The notes under the pieces: generated by a model
What the model was told of the DNA's origin: nothing
What the model saw: the letters and a program-made list of their open reading frames with translations, nothing else
Database searches by the model: none
Part shown: positions 18,636 through 27,442 of the stretch, one piece after another
Layout of the letters: each line of letters starts with the position of its first letter
Numbering within the stretch: the stretch's first letter is position 1
Assembly: GCF_004345675.1 (NCBI RefSeq)
Contig: NZ_SLWU01000005.1
Coordinates: 1-64,000 of the forward strand
Direction of reading: 5' to 3'
DNA: 64,000 nucleotides
Origin: Caldanaerobacter subterraneus
GTDB lineage: Bacteria; Bacillota; Thermoanaerobacteria; Thermoanaerobacterales; Thermoanaerobacteraceae
Made by a program: the position numbers and the translations under genes

Positions 18636-19256
18636 CTAAACCCACATTCTCAATATTTCAAAGTACATCTTCATTCTGGCAGCAAATCCTTTTACAAATC
18701 CCAATTTTTCCTCCTTCATTACGTGAGTTATGTTTTCTAGTGGAACGGTCACAACTCTTAAATTATTTTTTTTGGCATATCTGTTCAAAGCAACTTCTAC
18801 ACCAAATTTGCTGATTTCCATCTCTTTTATATCTTCTAAAAATTTCTTTTTTATGGCCCTCTGCCCAGAGAGAAAGGGTGCTATCTTCTGAGCTAAGTCA
18901 GTTGACTTCCTGCCCCCTGAAAAAATGCCCACAGTCATATCCGCCTCGTCTTTTACTACAGGCATGACAAGGGAATAGAAGTGCTTTTCAGTAAAGCCTA
19001 TTAAATCTGCATCCAGCATGACTATTATATCTCCTTTTGCATTTAAAACTCCTTCTTTTAGCGCTTTTCCCTTGCCTTGATTTTTTTCTAGATTTATCAC
19101 TTTAACTTTATATTTCTTCGCTTCCTCTTCTGTGTTATCCGTTGAACCGTCATTTACCACAATAATTTCGTCTATCACATCAATTTTCTCAAGGACAGAA
19201 AGTACTCTTCCAATGTTTTTCCCCTCATTGTAAGCAGGCACGATGACAGAAATCAT
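18636..19256 (-). CDS. Family 2 glycosyltransferase
   Basis: A 206-residue single-domain GT-A glycosyltransferase: VPAYNEGKN (6-14), VVNDGSTD (about 33-40), QGKGKALKEGV (about 60-70) and the metal-binding MLDADL (about 80-85). It resembles dolichyl-phosphate mannose synthase-like and glucosyl-3-phosphoglycerate synthase-like enzymes, but has no transmembrane segment, so acceptor and donor cannot be read from sequence. It sits between ispG and polC, where Bacillus has proS. Spacing to both neighbours is under 20 bases, so it is in the operon. Confidence 0.82.
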   Translation of the reverse strand: MISVIVPAYNEGKNIGRVLSVLEKIDVIDEIIVVNDGSTDNTEEEAKKYKVKVINLEKNQGKGKALKEGVLNAKGDIIVMLDADLIGFTEKHFYSLVMPVVKDEADMTVGIFSGGRKSTDLAQKIAPFLSGQRAIKKKFLEDIKEMEISKFGVEVALNRYAKKNNLRVVTVPLENITHVMKEEKLGFVKGFAARMKMYFEILRMWV

Positions 19257-19261
19257 TATTT

Positions 19262-20320
19262 TTATTCCTCCTTGACCATCTTCTCAATTTCTTTGAGAAG
19301 TTCTTCTAAAAGGTGTTCTTCTTTAACTATCTTGTATATCTTTCCTTTTTTGAATATAACCCCTTCTCTATCTCCTCCTGCAATTCCAATGTCTGCTTCT
19401 TTTGCTTCTCCAGGTCCATTTACCACACAGCCCATGACAGCCACTTTAAGAGGTTTTTTTATATGAGATGTTCTTCTTTCAACCTCAGTAGCTAATTTAA
19501 TGACATCTATTTTTGTCCTGCCACAGGTAGGGCATGAAATGACCTCTACCCCTTCTTTGAGCAGTCCTAAAGCGCGCAAAATCTGTCTTCCTACCCTAAC
19601 TTCGTGCACGGGATCGCCTGTCAAAGAAACCCTTATTGTATCCCCTATTCCCATGTAAAGAAGAGTGCCTATGCCGATCGCTGATTTAATAGTTCCGCTT
19701 TCCAAAGTTCCAGCTTCTGTAATTCCAAGGTGGAGTGGATAGTCCACCTTGGAAGAAGCTAATTTATATGCTTCTATTGTAAGGGGCACATTGGAAGTTT
19801 TTAAAGAAATCACTATATCGTAAAAGCCAAGTTTTTCTAAAAGGCGCACACTTTTTAAAGCGCTCTCTACTACCGCTTCAGGGGTTATACCGCCGTATTT
19901 ATTTAATATCTCCTTTTCTAAAGACCCTGCATTTACTCCTATCCGTATAGGTATACCCCTTTCCTTTGCAGCTTCTACTACTTTTTTTATATTTTCTTCC
20001 CTTCCGATATTTCCGGGATTTATTCGTATTTTATCAGCGCCATTTTCTATAGATTTAATAGCCAATCTGTAGTCAAAGTGTATGTCTGCCACCAAAGGGA
20101 TATTTATATGCTTTTTTATTTCTTTTATAGAGTAAGCAGCCTTTTCATCTGGTACAGCTACCCTTATTATATCACATCCTTCTTCTTCCAGCCTCTTTAT
20201 CTGCTCTACCGTCTTTTCCACATCGTGAGTATCAGTGTTTGTCATTGACTGAACGAGGATCGGGTTATTCCCTCCTATTTTCTTATTTCCTATCTTGATT
20301 TCGCGGGTCAATTTCCTCAT
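19262..20320 (-). CDS. ispG: 4-hydroxy-3-methylbut-2-en-1-yl diphosphate synthase
   Basis: It performs the penultimate step of the MEP isoprenoid pathway, a reductive ring opening by a [4Fe-4S] enzyme. The 352 residues form a TIM barrel ([14 protein letters not shown] near the start, [11 protein letters not shown]) followed by the cluster domain with SCPTCGR and [11 protein letters not shown], which supply the three cysteine ligands and the glutamate. I use ATG 20320 with AGGTGAT as SD, rather than the GTG three codons upstream. Together with dxr, cdsA and uppS in the same operon it supplies undecaprenyl precursors. Confidence 0.95.
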   Translation of the reverse strand: MRKLTREIKIGNKKIGGNNPILVQSMTNTDTHDVEKTVEQIKRLEEEGCDIIRVAVPDEKAAYSIKEIKKHINIPLVADIHFDYRLAIKSIENGADKIRINPGNIGREENIKKVVEAAKERGIPIRIGVNAGSLEKEILNKYGGITPEAVVESALKSVRLLEKLGFYDIVISLKTSNVPLTIEAYKLASSKVDYPLHLGITEAGTLESGTIKSAIGIGTLLYMGIGDTIRVSLTGDPVHEVRVGRQILRALGLLKEGVEVISCPTCGRTKIDVIKLATEVERRTSHIKKPLKVAVMGCVVNGPGEAKEADIGIAGGDREGVIFKKGKIYKIVKEEHLLEELLKEIEKMVKEE

Positions 20321-20334
20321 CTTTATCACCTAAT

Positions 20335-21333
20335 TTAGAAAATTCGCATTATATCCCTGTAAGTAGCAAATATGAGCAAAGCGATCAACAGCAAGAAGCC
20401 TAAGTAATGGATATAACCTTCTTTTTCCGGTGGCAGTGGCTTGCCCCTTACAGCTTCTGCCAGCACAAATAGAATTCTTCCGCCGTCCAAAGCAGGAAAA
20501 GGCAAGAGGTTGAAAAGCCCCAGATTTACACTTATCAAAGCAGAAAAAGCTAATAAGTTTATCATGCCTGTCTTAGCTACAGTTCCTACTGCCTGGACGA
20601 TTCCCACCGGTCCCATTATTTCGTTCACAGATACTTTTCCAGAAATTAACATTGCCAGTGACAAAACTATTAACTTGGAGAAATAAATGGTTCTATCAAC
20701 AGCGGTTTTAACAGCAAGCAAAAAAGACCTTTCGTAGGCTGGAACTATCCCAATCATCACTTTAGAAGCTTTTTTATCAAATACAGGAGTGACTTCCTTT
20801 TTTATTATTTTATTGTCCCTTTCAATTTCCATCACAAGAGTTTTCCCATTGCTTGAACTTATGGCTTTTTCTAACTGTTCCCAGGAGTTTATCATTATAT
20901 CGTTTATCATCAAAATTTTATCTCCCGGCAATATGCCAGCCTTTTCTGCAGGGTAACCTTCCATCACTGTTTGCACTTTAGGAACAGGGCTCCCGATGTA
21001 GAAGAATACTATAAACAAAAGCAAAAAAGCCAGCAGTATGTTCATTAAAGGTCCTGCTGCAAATACTGCAAGCCTTACAGGCCAGGGCTTGTTTATTATG
21101 GCTCTCGGGTCAGAAGACTTCTCATCCTCTCCCTCCAGTGCCACATATCCTCCGAAAAGAAGCGCTCTAAAAGAATATTCAGTTTCACCGTATTTCTTTT
21201 TAAAAAGCCTTGGACCAAATCCTATTGAAAATTCGTTTACTCTTGCTCCAGAAAGTTTTGCTACTATAAAGTGACCAAACTCGTGAAACATCACTAGAAC
21301 ACTCAAGACTATGATGCTTAAAATTATAGTCAA
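20335..21333 (-). CDS. rseP: Site-2 membrane metalloprotease RseP/RasP
   Basis: An intramembrane zinc protease that cleaves anti-sigma factors and leftover signal peptides within the membrane. HEFGH (17-21) in the first transmembrane helix supplies zinc ligands and the catalytic glutamate; NLLPFPALDGG near 275 gives the third ligand. A single PDZ domain (about 110-190, AEKAGILPGDKI) lies between the second and third membrane segments. The start is TTG behind AGGTGATAGGAG. Order cdsA-dxr-rseP is conserved in Firmicutes; targets are unknown here. Confidence 0.95.
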   Translation of the reverse strand: MTIILSIIVLSVLVMFHEFGHFIVAKLSGARVNEFSIGFGPRLFKKKYGETEYSFRALLFGGYVALEGEDEKSSDPRAIINKPWPVRLAVFAAGPLMNILLAFLLLFIVFFYIGSPVPKVQTVMEGYPAEKAGILPGDKILMINDIMINSWEQLEKAISSSNGKTLVMEIERDNKIIKKEVTPVFDKKASKVMIGIVPAYERSFLLAVKTAVDRTIYFSKLIVLSLAMLISGKVSVNEIMGPVGIVQAVGTVAKTGMINLLAFSALISVNLGLFNLLPFPALDGGRILFVLAEAVRGKPLPPEKEGYIHYLGFLLLIALLIFATYRDIMRIF

Positions 21334-21339
21334 CTCCTA

Positions 21340-22488
21340 TCACCTCAAATACTTTCTCATTATCCTTTCTCTCGTTTCAAGGTCTACACTTATTATATCA
21401 TCCAAAGTAGGGTTTTGTATATTTTTATGATTCTCTAAAGCTTCTTCTATAATCTCTGCAATTTCTAAAAAATTTATTTTGTTCTGCAAAAATAAAGACA
21501 CTGCTACTTCATCTGCCGCATTTAAAACAGCAGTCATCGTTCCGCCACATTCTGCCGCATGATACGCCAGAGAAAGACATTTAAAAGTTTCAAAATCAGG
21601 CTCTTCAAATGTCAGCTGGCCTAATGCATAGAAATCTAAAAATTTTACACCTTCCACATATTTTCTGTCAGGGTAATTCAAGGCGTACTGGATCGCAATC
21701 CTCATGTCTGGCACAGAAAGCTGAGCTATGACACTTCCATCTACATATTCCACCATCGAATGAATTATGCTTTGAGGATGTATTACCACTTTTATCTTAT
21801 CTAAAGGCATGTCAAAGAGCCATCTGGCTTCTATAACTTCAAAACCTTTGTTCATCAAGGTAGCAGAATCTATTGTTATTTTTTTCCCCATCTTCCAGTT
21901 GGGATGTTTCAAAGCCTCTTCTACTGTAACATTTACCAAATCCTTCTTTTTCTTTCCTCTGAAAGGTCCTCCAGAAGCAGTTAAAATGAGATTTGAAACT
22001 TCTCTCTTATTATTTCCTTTAAGGCACTGCAAAATAGCAGAATGTTCACTGTCTACAGGCAAAAATTCAATTTTCTTTTCTTTGACAAGCCCCATTACTA
22101 TTTCTCCTGCAGTAACTAAAACCTCTTTATTTGCTAAAGCTATGTTTTTCCCCAATTTTATAGCTTCAACTGTAGGTATAAGGCCTGCAATGCCCTCTAC
22201 CGCAACTACCACCATGTCAGCCTCGTATTTCACAATCTCTTTGAGCCCTTCTTTACCTGTCAAAACCTCTATCGGTTCATCTAAATTTTCTCTTAGCTTT
22301 CTTGCTTTTTCCTCGTCTTTTACTGCTACTACCTTGGGTCTAAACTCTTTTATCTGTTTTGAGAGCAAAGACACATTGTTATATCCTGTAAGCCCTACAA
22401 TTTCAAACTCTTCTTTTAAACTTCTCACTACGTCCAAACTTTGTCTACCAATCGATCCAGTAGAACCTAGTATTATGAGTTTCTTCAT
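21340..22488 (-). CDS. dxr: 1-deoxy-D-xylulose 5-phosphate reductoisomerase
   Basis: It converts DXP to MEP with NADPH, the committed step of the MEP pathway. The 382 residues start with the dinucleotide-binding GSTGSIGRQSLDV (8-20) and contain the metal-binding PVDSEHSAI (about 143-151), the catalytic loop TASGGPFRG, HPNWKMGKKITIDSATLMNKG, and the C-terminal four-helix bundle. All metal and substrate residues appear intact. It is followed six bases later by rseP, and ispG of the same pathway is two genes on. Confidence 0.96.
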   Translation of the reverse strand: MKKLIILGSTGSIGRQSLDVVRSLKEEFEIVGLTGYNNVSLLSKQIKEFRPKVVAVKDEEKARKLRENLDEPIEVLTGKEGLKEIVKYEADMVVVAVEGIAGLIPTVEAIKLGKNIALANKEVLVTAGEIVMGLVKEKKIEFLPVDSEHSAILQCLKGNNKREVSNLILTASGGPFRGKKKKDLVNVTVEEALKHPNWKMGKKITIDSATLMNKGFEVIEARWLFDMPLDKIKVVIHPQSIIHSMVEYVDGSVIAQLSVPDMRIAIQYALNYPDRKYVEGVKFLDFYALGQLTFEEPDFETFKCLSLAYHAAECGGTMTAVLNAADEVAVSLFLQNKINFLEIAEIIEEALENHKNIQNPTLDDIISVDLETRERIMRKYLR

Positions 22489-22500
22489 ACTTATCCCTCT

Positions 22501-23286
22501 TTACAAAAAGTACTTGAAAATAAAATATACGAAGGGCGAAGCGAATAATATGCTATCAAATCTATCTAAAATCCCCCCATGGCCGGGAATCACATTGCCA
22601 AAATCTTTTATGTAGCAATTTCTCTTTATAAAGGAAGCTACTAAATCCCCTGCCTGGGCAATTAGACTGCCAAAACTTCCCACAATAAGGGCTTCATAAG
22701 GAGTCATATTTGTCTGAGGAAAAATCCATACAAATAAAAAGCTTGCTAAAGTAGAACCTAAAAGCCCCCCTATTGCCCCTTCAACTGTCTTTTTTGGGCT
22801 TAGATCAGGAGCTAATTTATGATTTCCCAAAAACTTTCCTGTGAAATAGGCAAAAGTATCTGTAATCCATGACACAATAAATACAAGCCAAACAGTATAA
22901 AGGCCGTGAGGGAGACATCTTATTTTCTGTATGTACAAAAATAGCAGAGGTATGTACACAATCCCCATCAAAGTCACTGCATAGTCTTTTAAAGTGTATT
23001 TTTTATTAGTTAAAAAAAGCAAAAACAACAGCATAGAAAGGGCCACAAAGAGGTCTATTTCAGCAAATTTTATCTTGTCAAAAATTAAATACAAAAAAAT
23101 AGCAGACAAATATCCAAATATTTTAAAAGGCCTAATTCCTATGTTTTTGGTAGCATTGTAAAACTCATTTAACCCCAGAATGCTTAAAGCTACCAGTGAA
23201 AAAGTTAAAAGAGCCCCCCCTTTTATTAAGACTAAAAATAGAAGGGGCAGTCCTACCAGAGCGCTTATTATTCGAGTTTTTAACAT
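22501..23286 (-). CDS. cdsA: Phosphatidate cytidylyltransferase
   Basis: A polytopic membrane enzyme making CDP-diacylglycerol from phosphatidate and CTP. The 261 residues are almost wholly hydrophobic with about seven transmembrane spans. The CTP_transf_1 signature near the C-terminus reads KDFGNVIPGHGGILDRFDSI, with the key aspartates, and LSPKKTVEGAIGG precedes it. It starts two bases after uppS ends, the usual uppS-cdsA pair. Confidence 0.95.
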   Translation of the reverse strand: MLKTRIISALVGLPLLFLVLIKGGALLTFSLVALSILGLNEFYNATKNIGIRPFKIFGYLSAIFLYLIFDKIKFAEIDLFVALSMLLFLLFLTNKKYTLKDYAVTLMGIVYIPLLFLYIQKIRCLPHGLYTVWLVFIVSWITDTFAYFTGKFLGNHKLAPDLSPKKTVEGAIGGLLGSTLASFLFVWIFPQTNMTPYEALIVGSFGSLIAQAGDLVASFIKRNCYIKDFGNVIPGHGGILDRFDSILFASPFVYFIFKYFL

Positions 23287-23288
23287 AT

Positions 23289-24032
23289 TTAAACTCCCCC
23301 AAACCTTCTTTTCCGAGTTTGATAATAAAGCAAAGCTTCAATCAAATGCCTTTTTTTAAAATCAGGCCAGAGGACCTCGGTAAACCACAACTCTGAATAA
23401 GCCGACTGCCATAGTAAAAAATTGCTAAGTCTTTTTTCCCCGCTAGTACGTATGATGAGGTCGGGGTCTGGCTGAGATGCAGTGTAAAGGTGCTGAGTTA
23501 TAGTATCTTCTGTTATGTCTTCTGGTGATAACTCGCGATTGAGCACTTTTTTGCATATATTTTGGGTAGCTTTTACAATTTCATCCCTTCCTCCGTAATT
23601 TAAAGCGATGTTGACCACAAGACCGGTATTTTTTTCTGTGAGTTTTTGAGCCTTTTCTATTTCAATCTGGCATTTTTCTGGCAATCTAGATATGTCTCCA
23701 ATGAACTTTACTACTACATTGTTTTTATTGAGTTCATCAACTTCTTTAGAGAGATACTCTACCAAGAGGTCCATTAAAAAGTCCACTTCTTCTTTAGGTC
23801 TCTTCCAATTTTCTGTAGAAAAAGCGTACAAAGTGAGGTACTTTATTCCAAGCTCTCTGCAGGACCTTATAACTTCTCTTACTGCATTTACTCCCGCTTT
23901 ATGCCCGTAAACCCTAGGCATTCCTCTCTTCTGAGCCCATCTTCCATTTCCATCCATTATAATGCCTACGTGCTGTGGCAACCGGGTTTTGTCCAACTTT
24001 TTTATAAGTTTTTCTTCATTAAAAAAAATCAT
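23289..24032 (-). CDS. uppS: Undecaprenyl diphosphate synthase
   Basis: A cis-prenyltransferase that makes C55 undecaprenyl diphosphate, the lipid carrier for wall polymers. The 247-residue protein has the P-loop-like [10 protein letters not shown] (24-33, aspartate 27 catalytic), [20 protein letters not shown] (about 85-97) and the C-terminal [15 protein letters not shown] (IPP site). The [18 protein letters not shown]-terminus is typical. It follows the new 58-residue gene after a G/C-rich hairpin. Confidence 0.96.
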
Positions 24033-24059
24033 AAATTTTCCTCCTCATTTGGACAAGGA

Positions 24060-24077
24060 CCCCCTCTAAAGAGGGGG
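24060..24077 (-). other. Short GC-rich hairpin before uppS
   Basis: CCCCCTCT and AGAGGGGG (24060-24067, 24070-24077) form a perfect 8-bp stem with a two-base core (probably a 4-base loop after fraying). No T-run follows on either strand. It separates the 58-residue gene from uppS and may affect mRNA processing or stability. Confidence 0.5.
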
Positions 24078-24078
24078 A

Positions 24079-24255
24079 TTATATGCGAATCACGGTAATT
24101 TCGATAAATTCACCCTTGTCTTTGATTCGCACAACCTTTAGTCTTTTTCCTTCATACGTGAAAATCGATTTTGTCTCTATTACTTTATATTTTTTGTCAA
24201 ACAATGCATCAAGAACTTCATCAAGGTCTCTTCCAATCAAGTCGTAATACTTCAA
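24079..24255 (-). CDS. Small 58-residue protein, PASTA-like pattern, between frr and uppS
   Basis: A 58-codon gene read on the minus strand from TTG 24255 to TAA 24079. It overlaps the frr TGA by four bases, and AAGGAG lies about 11 bases upstream of the TTG. The product begins [19 protein letters not shown] and ends [12 protein letters not shown]: a short helix after DLIG, then alternating polar/hydrophobic strands, charged, with no cysteine, signal or membrane segment. The spacing (DLxGxxLDEVLDxL, KYKVIET, VVRIKD, IEITV) recalls a PASTA repeat. Protein-level conservation was not checked; function unknown. Confidence 0.75.
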   Translation of the reverse strand: MKYYDLIGRDLDEVLDALFDKKYKVIETKSIFTYEGKRLKVVRIKDKGEFIEITVIRI

Positions 24256-24806
24256 ATTTCCATTATCTCCTTTTCTTTAGCCTCTACCATTTTGTCTATT
24301 TCCTTGATGTATTTATCTGTAAGCTTTTGAATTTCTTCTTCTCTCCTCTTTCTCTCATCCTCCGATATTTCTCCATTTTTTTCCATTTTCTTGACAAGGT
24401 CATTGGCATCTCTTCTTATCTGCCTTACAGCAATTCTGGCCTCTTCAGCTTTTTTGTGGACCAGCTTTACAAGCTCTTTTCTTCTCTCTTCTGTAAGCTC
24501 TGGAAGGACCAGTCTTAGCACTTTTCCGTCAGAAACAGGGTTAATTCCTAGGTCAGATTTCTGTATGGCTTTTTCTATCTCTCCTATCTGAGATACATCC
24601 CACGGTTGAACTACCAATACCCTCGGCTCAGGCGCAGTAATGGTAGCCAGTCTGTTTAAAGGAGTAGGAGTTCCGTAGTAATTCACAGTAATGCGGTCTA
24701 AAAGGGCCGGATTCGCTCTTCCAGCGCGTATTGCCGCAAGTTCGCTTTTTAAGACGTTTAAAGTTTTCTTCATCCTCTCTTCACTGTCTTTCAAATAATC
24801 GCTCAT
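24252..24806 (-). CDS. frr: Ribosome recycling factor
   Basis: With EF-G it splits post-termination ribosomes. The 184-residue protein has the full RRF fold: three-helix bundle and inserted beta domain, with [21 protein letters not shown] (about 27-47; shortened here to its core), [24 protein letters not shown] segment (about 85-105) and [17 protein letters not shown] (about 131-147). It lies one base after pyrH, the conserved rpsB-tsf-pyrH-frr order. The gene end overlaps a newly recognised small gene. Confidence 0.97.
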   Translation of the reverse strand: MSDYLKDSEERMKKTLNVLKSELAAIRAGRANPALLDRITVNYYGTPTPLNRLATITAPEPRVLVVQPWDVSQIGEIEKAIQKSDLGINPVSDGKVLRLVLPELTEERRKELVKLVHKKAEEARIAVRQIRRDANDLVKKMEKNGEISEDERKRREEEIQKLTDKYIKEIDKMVEAKEKEIMEI

Positions 24807-24807
24807 G

Positions 24808-25536
<729 letters not shown>

Positions 25537-25547
25537 TTATATAAGTT

Positions 25548-25576
25548 TCTATACAATTTCAAAAAATCCTTCTGAA
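25548..25576 (-). promoter_or_regulatory. Candidate pyrH promoter overlapping a palindrome
   Basis: TTCAGA (25571-25576), 17 bases, TATAGA (25548-25553) on the minus strand. The -35 overlaps a perfect 16-base palindrome, GAAATTTCGAAATTTC (25574-25589). Hexamer match is moderate; a second -10-like TATAAG lies nearer the gene. Confidence 0.4.
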
Positions 25577-25591
25577 ATTTCGAAATTTCTA

Positions 25592-25619
25592 TAAAAAGGG
25601 GACACATCAGTGTCCCTTT
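25592..25619 (-). terminator. Terminator after tsf
   Basis: AAAGGGACA pairs with TGTCCCCTTT (one bulged base) around a short loop, followed on the minus strand by TTTTTATA. It overlaps the tsf stop codon and separates rpsB-tsf from pyrH. Confidence 0.75.
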
Positions 25620-26220
25620 ATTTCTCTATGCCTTCTCCTCTCTCAAACCTTGCAAATCTCCTTATTACAATATTCTCCCCAAGCTTTGCTATCATCTCGT
25701 TCAATAAATCTTTTACAGTTTTCTCAGGGTCTCTGATGTACTCTTGCTCGAGAAGGCAATTTTCTTTATAGAATTTTTCCAATCGCCCTTCCACTATTCT
25801 GTCAATCACATTGGCAGGTTTTCCTTCATTTAAAGCTTGAGCTCTTAAGATCTCTTTTTCTTTTTCCAATACTTCTTGAGGCACATCTTCTTTCGAGATG
25901 TACTTCGGATTTGCAGCAGCAATTTGCATGCAAATCTCTTTCACAAAATTTCTAAATTCCTCTGTATTTGCCACAAAATCTGTCTCACAGTTCACTTCTA
26001 CAAGCACGCCAATTCTGCCGCCCCCATGTATGTAGGCTTCTACCAAACCTTCATTTGCAGTTCTGCCCGCTTTCTTAGCTGCTGCAGCCAGCCCTTTTTC
26101 TCTTAGAATATCTATAGCTTTTTCTATATCTCCATTTGCTTCAATCAAGGCGTTTTTGCAATCCATCATTCCAGCGCCGGTTCTCTCTCTCAGCTCTTTT
26201 ACAGCTTGTGCAGATATCAT
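25618..26220 (-). CDS. tsf: Elongation factor Ts
   Basis: The nucleotide-exchange factor for EF-Tu. The 200-residue protein starts with the UBA-like module [19 protein letters not shown] (8-26) and has [12 protein letters not shown] (about 77-88), the core EF-Tu contact. It is shorter than E. coli EF-Ts (283), lacking one core subdomain and the coiled coil, as in Thermus-like and many clostridial proteins. The SD GGAGGTACTTCTTGC fixes the ATG. Confidence 0.96.
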   Translation of the reverse strand: MISAQAVKELRERTGAGMMDCKNALIEANGDIEKAIDILREKGLAAAAKKAGRTANEGLVEAYIHGGGRIGVLVEVNCETDFVANTEEFRNFVKEICMQIAAANPKYISKEDVPQEVLEKEKEILRAQALNEGKPANVIDRIVEGRLEKFYKENCLLEQEYIRDPEKTVKDLLNEMIAKLGENIVIRRFARFERGEGIEK

Positions 26221-26258
26221 GCAAGAAGTACCTCCTTGTGCTTTTTAGTATAAATTTA

Positions 26259-26282
26259 GTGGTAAGGAAGCTTCCCTACCAC
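26259..26282 (-). promoter_or_regulatory. Hairpin between rpsB and tsf
   Basis: A 12-bp arm pair (26259-26270, 26271-26282) around a central AAGCTT. The single mismatch becomes a G-U wobble only in the minus-strand RNA, which supports an RNA structure. It is followed by ACTAAATTTATAC, not a strong T-run, so it may attenuate or process the rpsB-tsf message. Confidence 0.55.
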
Positions 26283-26294
26283 CAAAAGAGTATT

Positions 26295-27002
26295 TTATTC
26301 TTCAGCTGCTTCAAACTGCTCGCCCTGCTTGCCTTCTAAAACAGCATCAGCAATTTTAGAAGTAATTAATTTTACTGCTCTTATAGCATCATCGTTTCCT
26401 GGTATTGGATAGTCTATAAGCTCAGGGTCGCAGTTGGTGTCCACAATGGCAACTATAGGAATTTCAAGAGCTCTAGCTTCAGATACTGCTATAGCTTCCT
26501 TCTTTGGATCGACGATGAATAAAGCAGAAGGCAGAGACTCCATATTTTCAATTCCGCCTAAAAACTTCTGCAATCTCTCTTTTTCTTTTCTAAGCCTGAT
26601 TACTTCCTTTTTAGGAAGCACTTCAAAAGTGCCGTCTTCCTCCATTCTTTTGAGCTCTTTTAAACGCTGAATTCGGGTTTTAATCGTTTTGAAGTTAGTC
26701 AAAGTCCCGCCCAGCCATCTCTGATTTACATAAAACATGCCGCATCTTTCTGCTTCTTCTTTTATGGACTCCTGAGCCTGTTTTTTAGTCCCGACAAAAA
26801 GTATGGTACCCCCGTCCATCACCAGTTTTTTCACAAACTCATAAGCCTGCTCCAATTTTTCTACTGTTTGTTGTAAATCGATGATATAAATTCCATTTCT
26901 CTCCGTAAAAATATAAGGGGCCATTTTGGGGTTCCATCTTCTTGTCTGGTGACCGAAGTGAACTCCTGCTTCCAATAACTGCTTCATTGAAACTATTGAC
27001 AT
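26295..27002 (-). CDS. rpsB: 30S ribosomal protein S2
   Basis: A small-subunit protein at the 30S head-body junction, needed to recruit S1 where present. The 235 residues show [19 protein letters not shown] (about 9-27), [14 protein letters not shown] and the signature [19 protein letters not shown] (about 152-170), plus VDTNCDP. An acidic EQFEAAEE tail ends it. It follows its own promoter and a structured leader, so its expression can be set independently of the flagellar operon upstream. Confidence 0.97.
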   Translation of the reverse strand: MSIVSMKQLLEAGVHFGHQTRRWNPKMAPYIFTERNGIYIIDLQQTVEKLEQAYEFVKKLVMDGGTILFVGTKKQAQESIKEEAERCGMFYVNQRWLGGTLTNFKTIKTRIQRLKELKRMEEDGTFEVLPKKEVIRLRKEKERLQKFLGGIENMESLPSALFIVDPKKEAIAVSEARALEIPIVAIVDTNCDPELIDYPIPGNDDAIRAVKLITSKIADAVLEGKQGEQFEAAEE

Positions 27003-27043
27003 AAATACACCTCCTGAATGGTTATTCCTCCGCCCGATTCATC

Positions 27044-27081
27044 TTGCAAAAAGACCCTTTTCACGGGCACCCTTTTTGCAA
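27044..27081 (-). promoter_or_regulatory. Stem-loop in the rpsB leader
   Basis: TTGCAAAAAG (27072-27081 as read on the minus strand) pairs perfectly over 10 bases with CTTTTTGCAA (27044-27053); a CCC/GGG pairing can form inside the loop. It lies in the 112-base leader between the rpsB promoter and SD, and is a candidate S2 autoregulatory element. Confidence 0.5.
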
Positions 27082-27113
27082 TCCTCAGGCGTGTGTGATG
27101 ACTGCCAATGAAT

Positions 27114-27142
27114 ACTATATTATATATTCTCCCAAATGTCAA
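27114..27142 (-). promoter_or_regulatory. Promoter of rpsB-tsf
   Basis: A perfect TTGACA (27137-27142) is followed after 17 bases by TATAGT (27114-27119) on the minus strand; a TATAAT also overlaps. It begins only nine bases beyond the stop of the last flagellar-operon gene, with no terminator between. Confidence 0.8.
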
Positions 27143-27150
27143 TATCCGTA

Positions 27151-27432
27151 TCACACTTTAATATCAATATGTCCCACATTTTTTTGTTTATCCTTCTTTT
27201 TCTCCTTTTGCCTGTCTTCCTTGCCCTGAAAGCCCTTTTCTTTTATGTAGGCTTTTTCTGACTTCTCCAACTCATTGGTCTTTGATTTTTTTACTTCGTT
27301 TTCTTTGCTTACAGAAAGAGACAATTGGTGGGAATACACGTCAGGCCTTTGAAGGTCTACCTGTCTTAAGTTCCCCACTTCTACTGTCCGAGGCAATATG
27401 GATTTTAAATCAATAGGATTACCTCCAGCCAT
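27151..27432 (-). CDS. Small basic hydrophilic protein at the end of the fla/che operon
   Basis: A 93-residue protein of no recognised family. The first third (MAGGNPIDLKSILPRTVEVG) is moderately hydrophobic with VDLQRPDVYSHQL; the rest is extremely rich in lysine and glutamate, with the run KEKKKDKQKN and a final GHIDIKV strand. There is no signal peptide or membrane segment. It occupies the position held by swrB (ylxL) in B. subtilis, between sigD and rpsB, but SwrB is longer and membrane-anchored and I see no similarity. Spacing of 10 bases from the upstream gene and an SD-like GGAGATAAAA support a real gene. Confidence 0.7.
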   Translation of the reverse strand: MAGGNPIDLKSILPRTVEVGNLRQVDLQRPDVYSHQLSLSVSKENEVKKSKTNELEKSEKAYIKEKGFQGKEDRQKEKKKDKQKNVGHIDIKV

Positions 27433-27442
27433 TTTTATCTCC

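Noticed and set aside
21809-22615. A 268-codon open frame on the plus strand opposite dxr
   Set aside because: It is wholly antisense to a well-recognised dxr gene, has Ser/Phe-rich composition typical of reverse-complement frames, and no SD.
24060-24077. A terminator before uppS
   Set aside because: The stem is strong but no T-run follows it on the minus strand, so I list it only as a hairpin.
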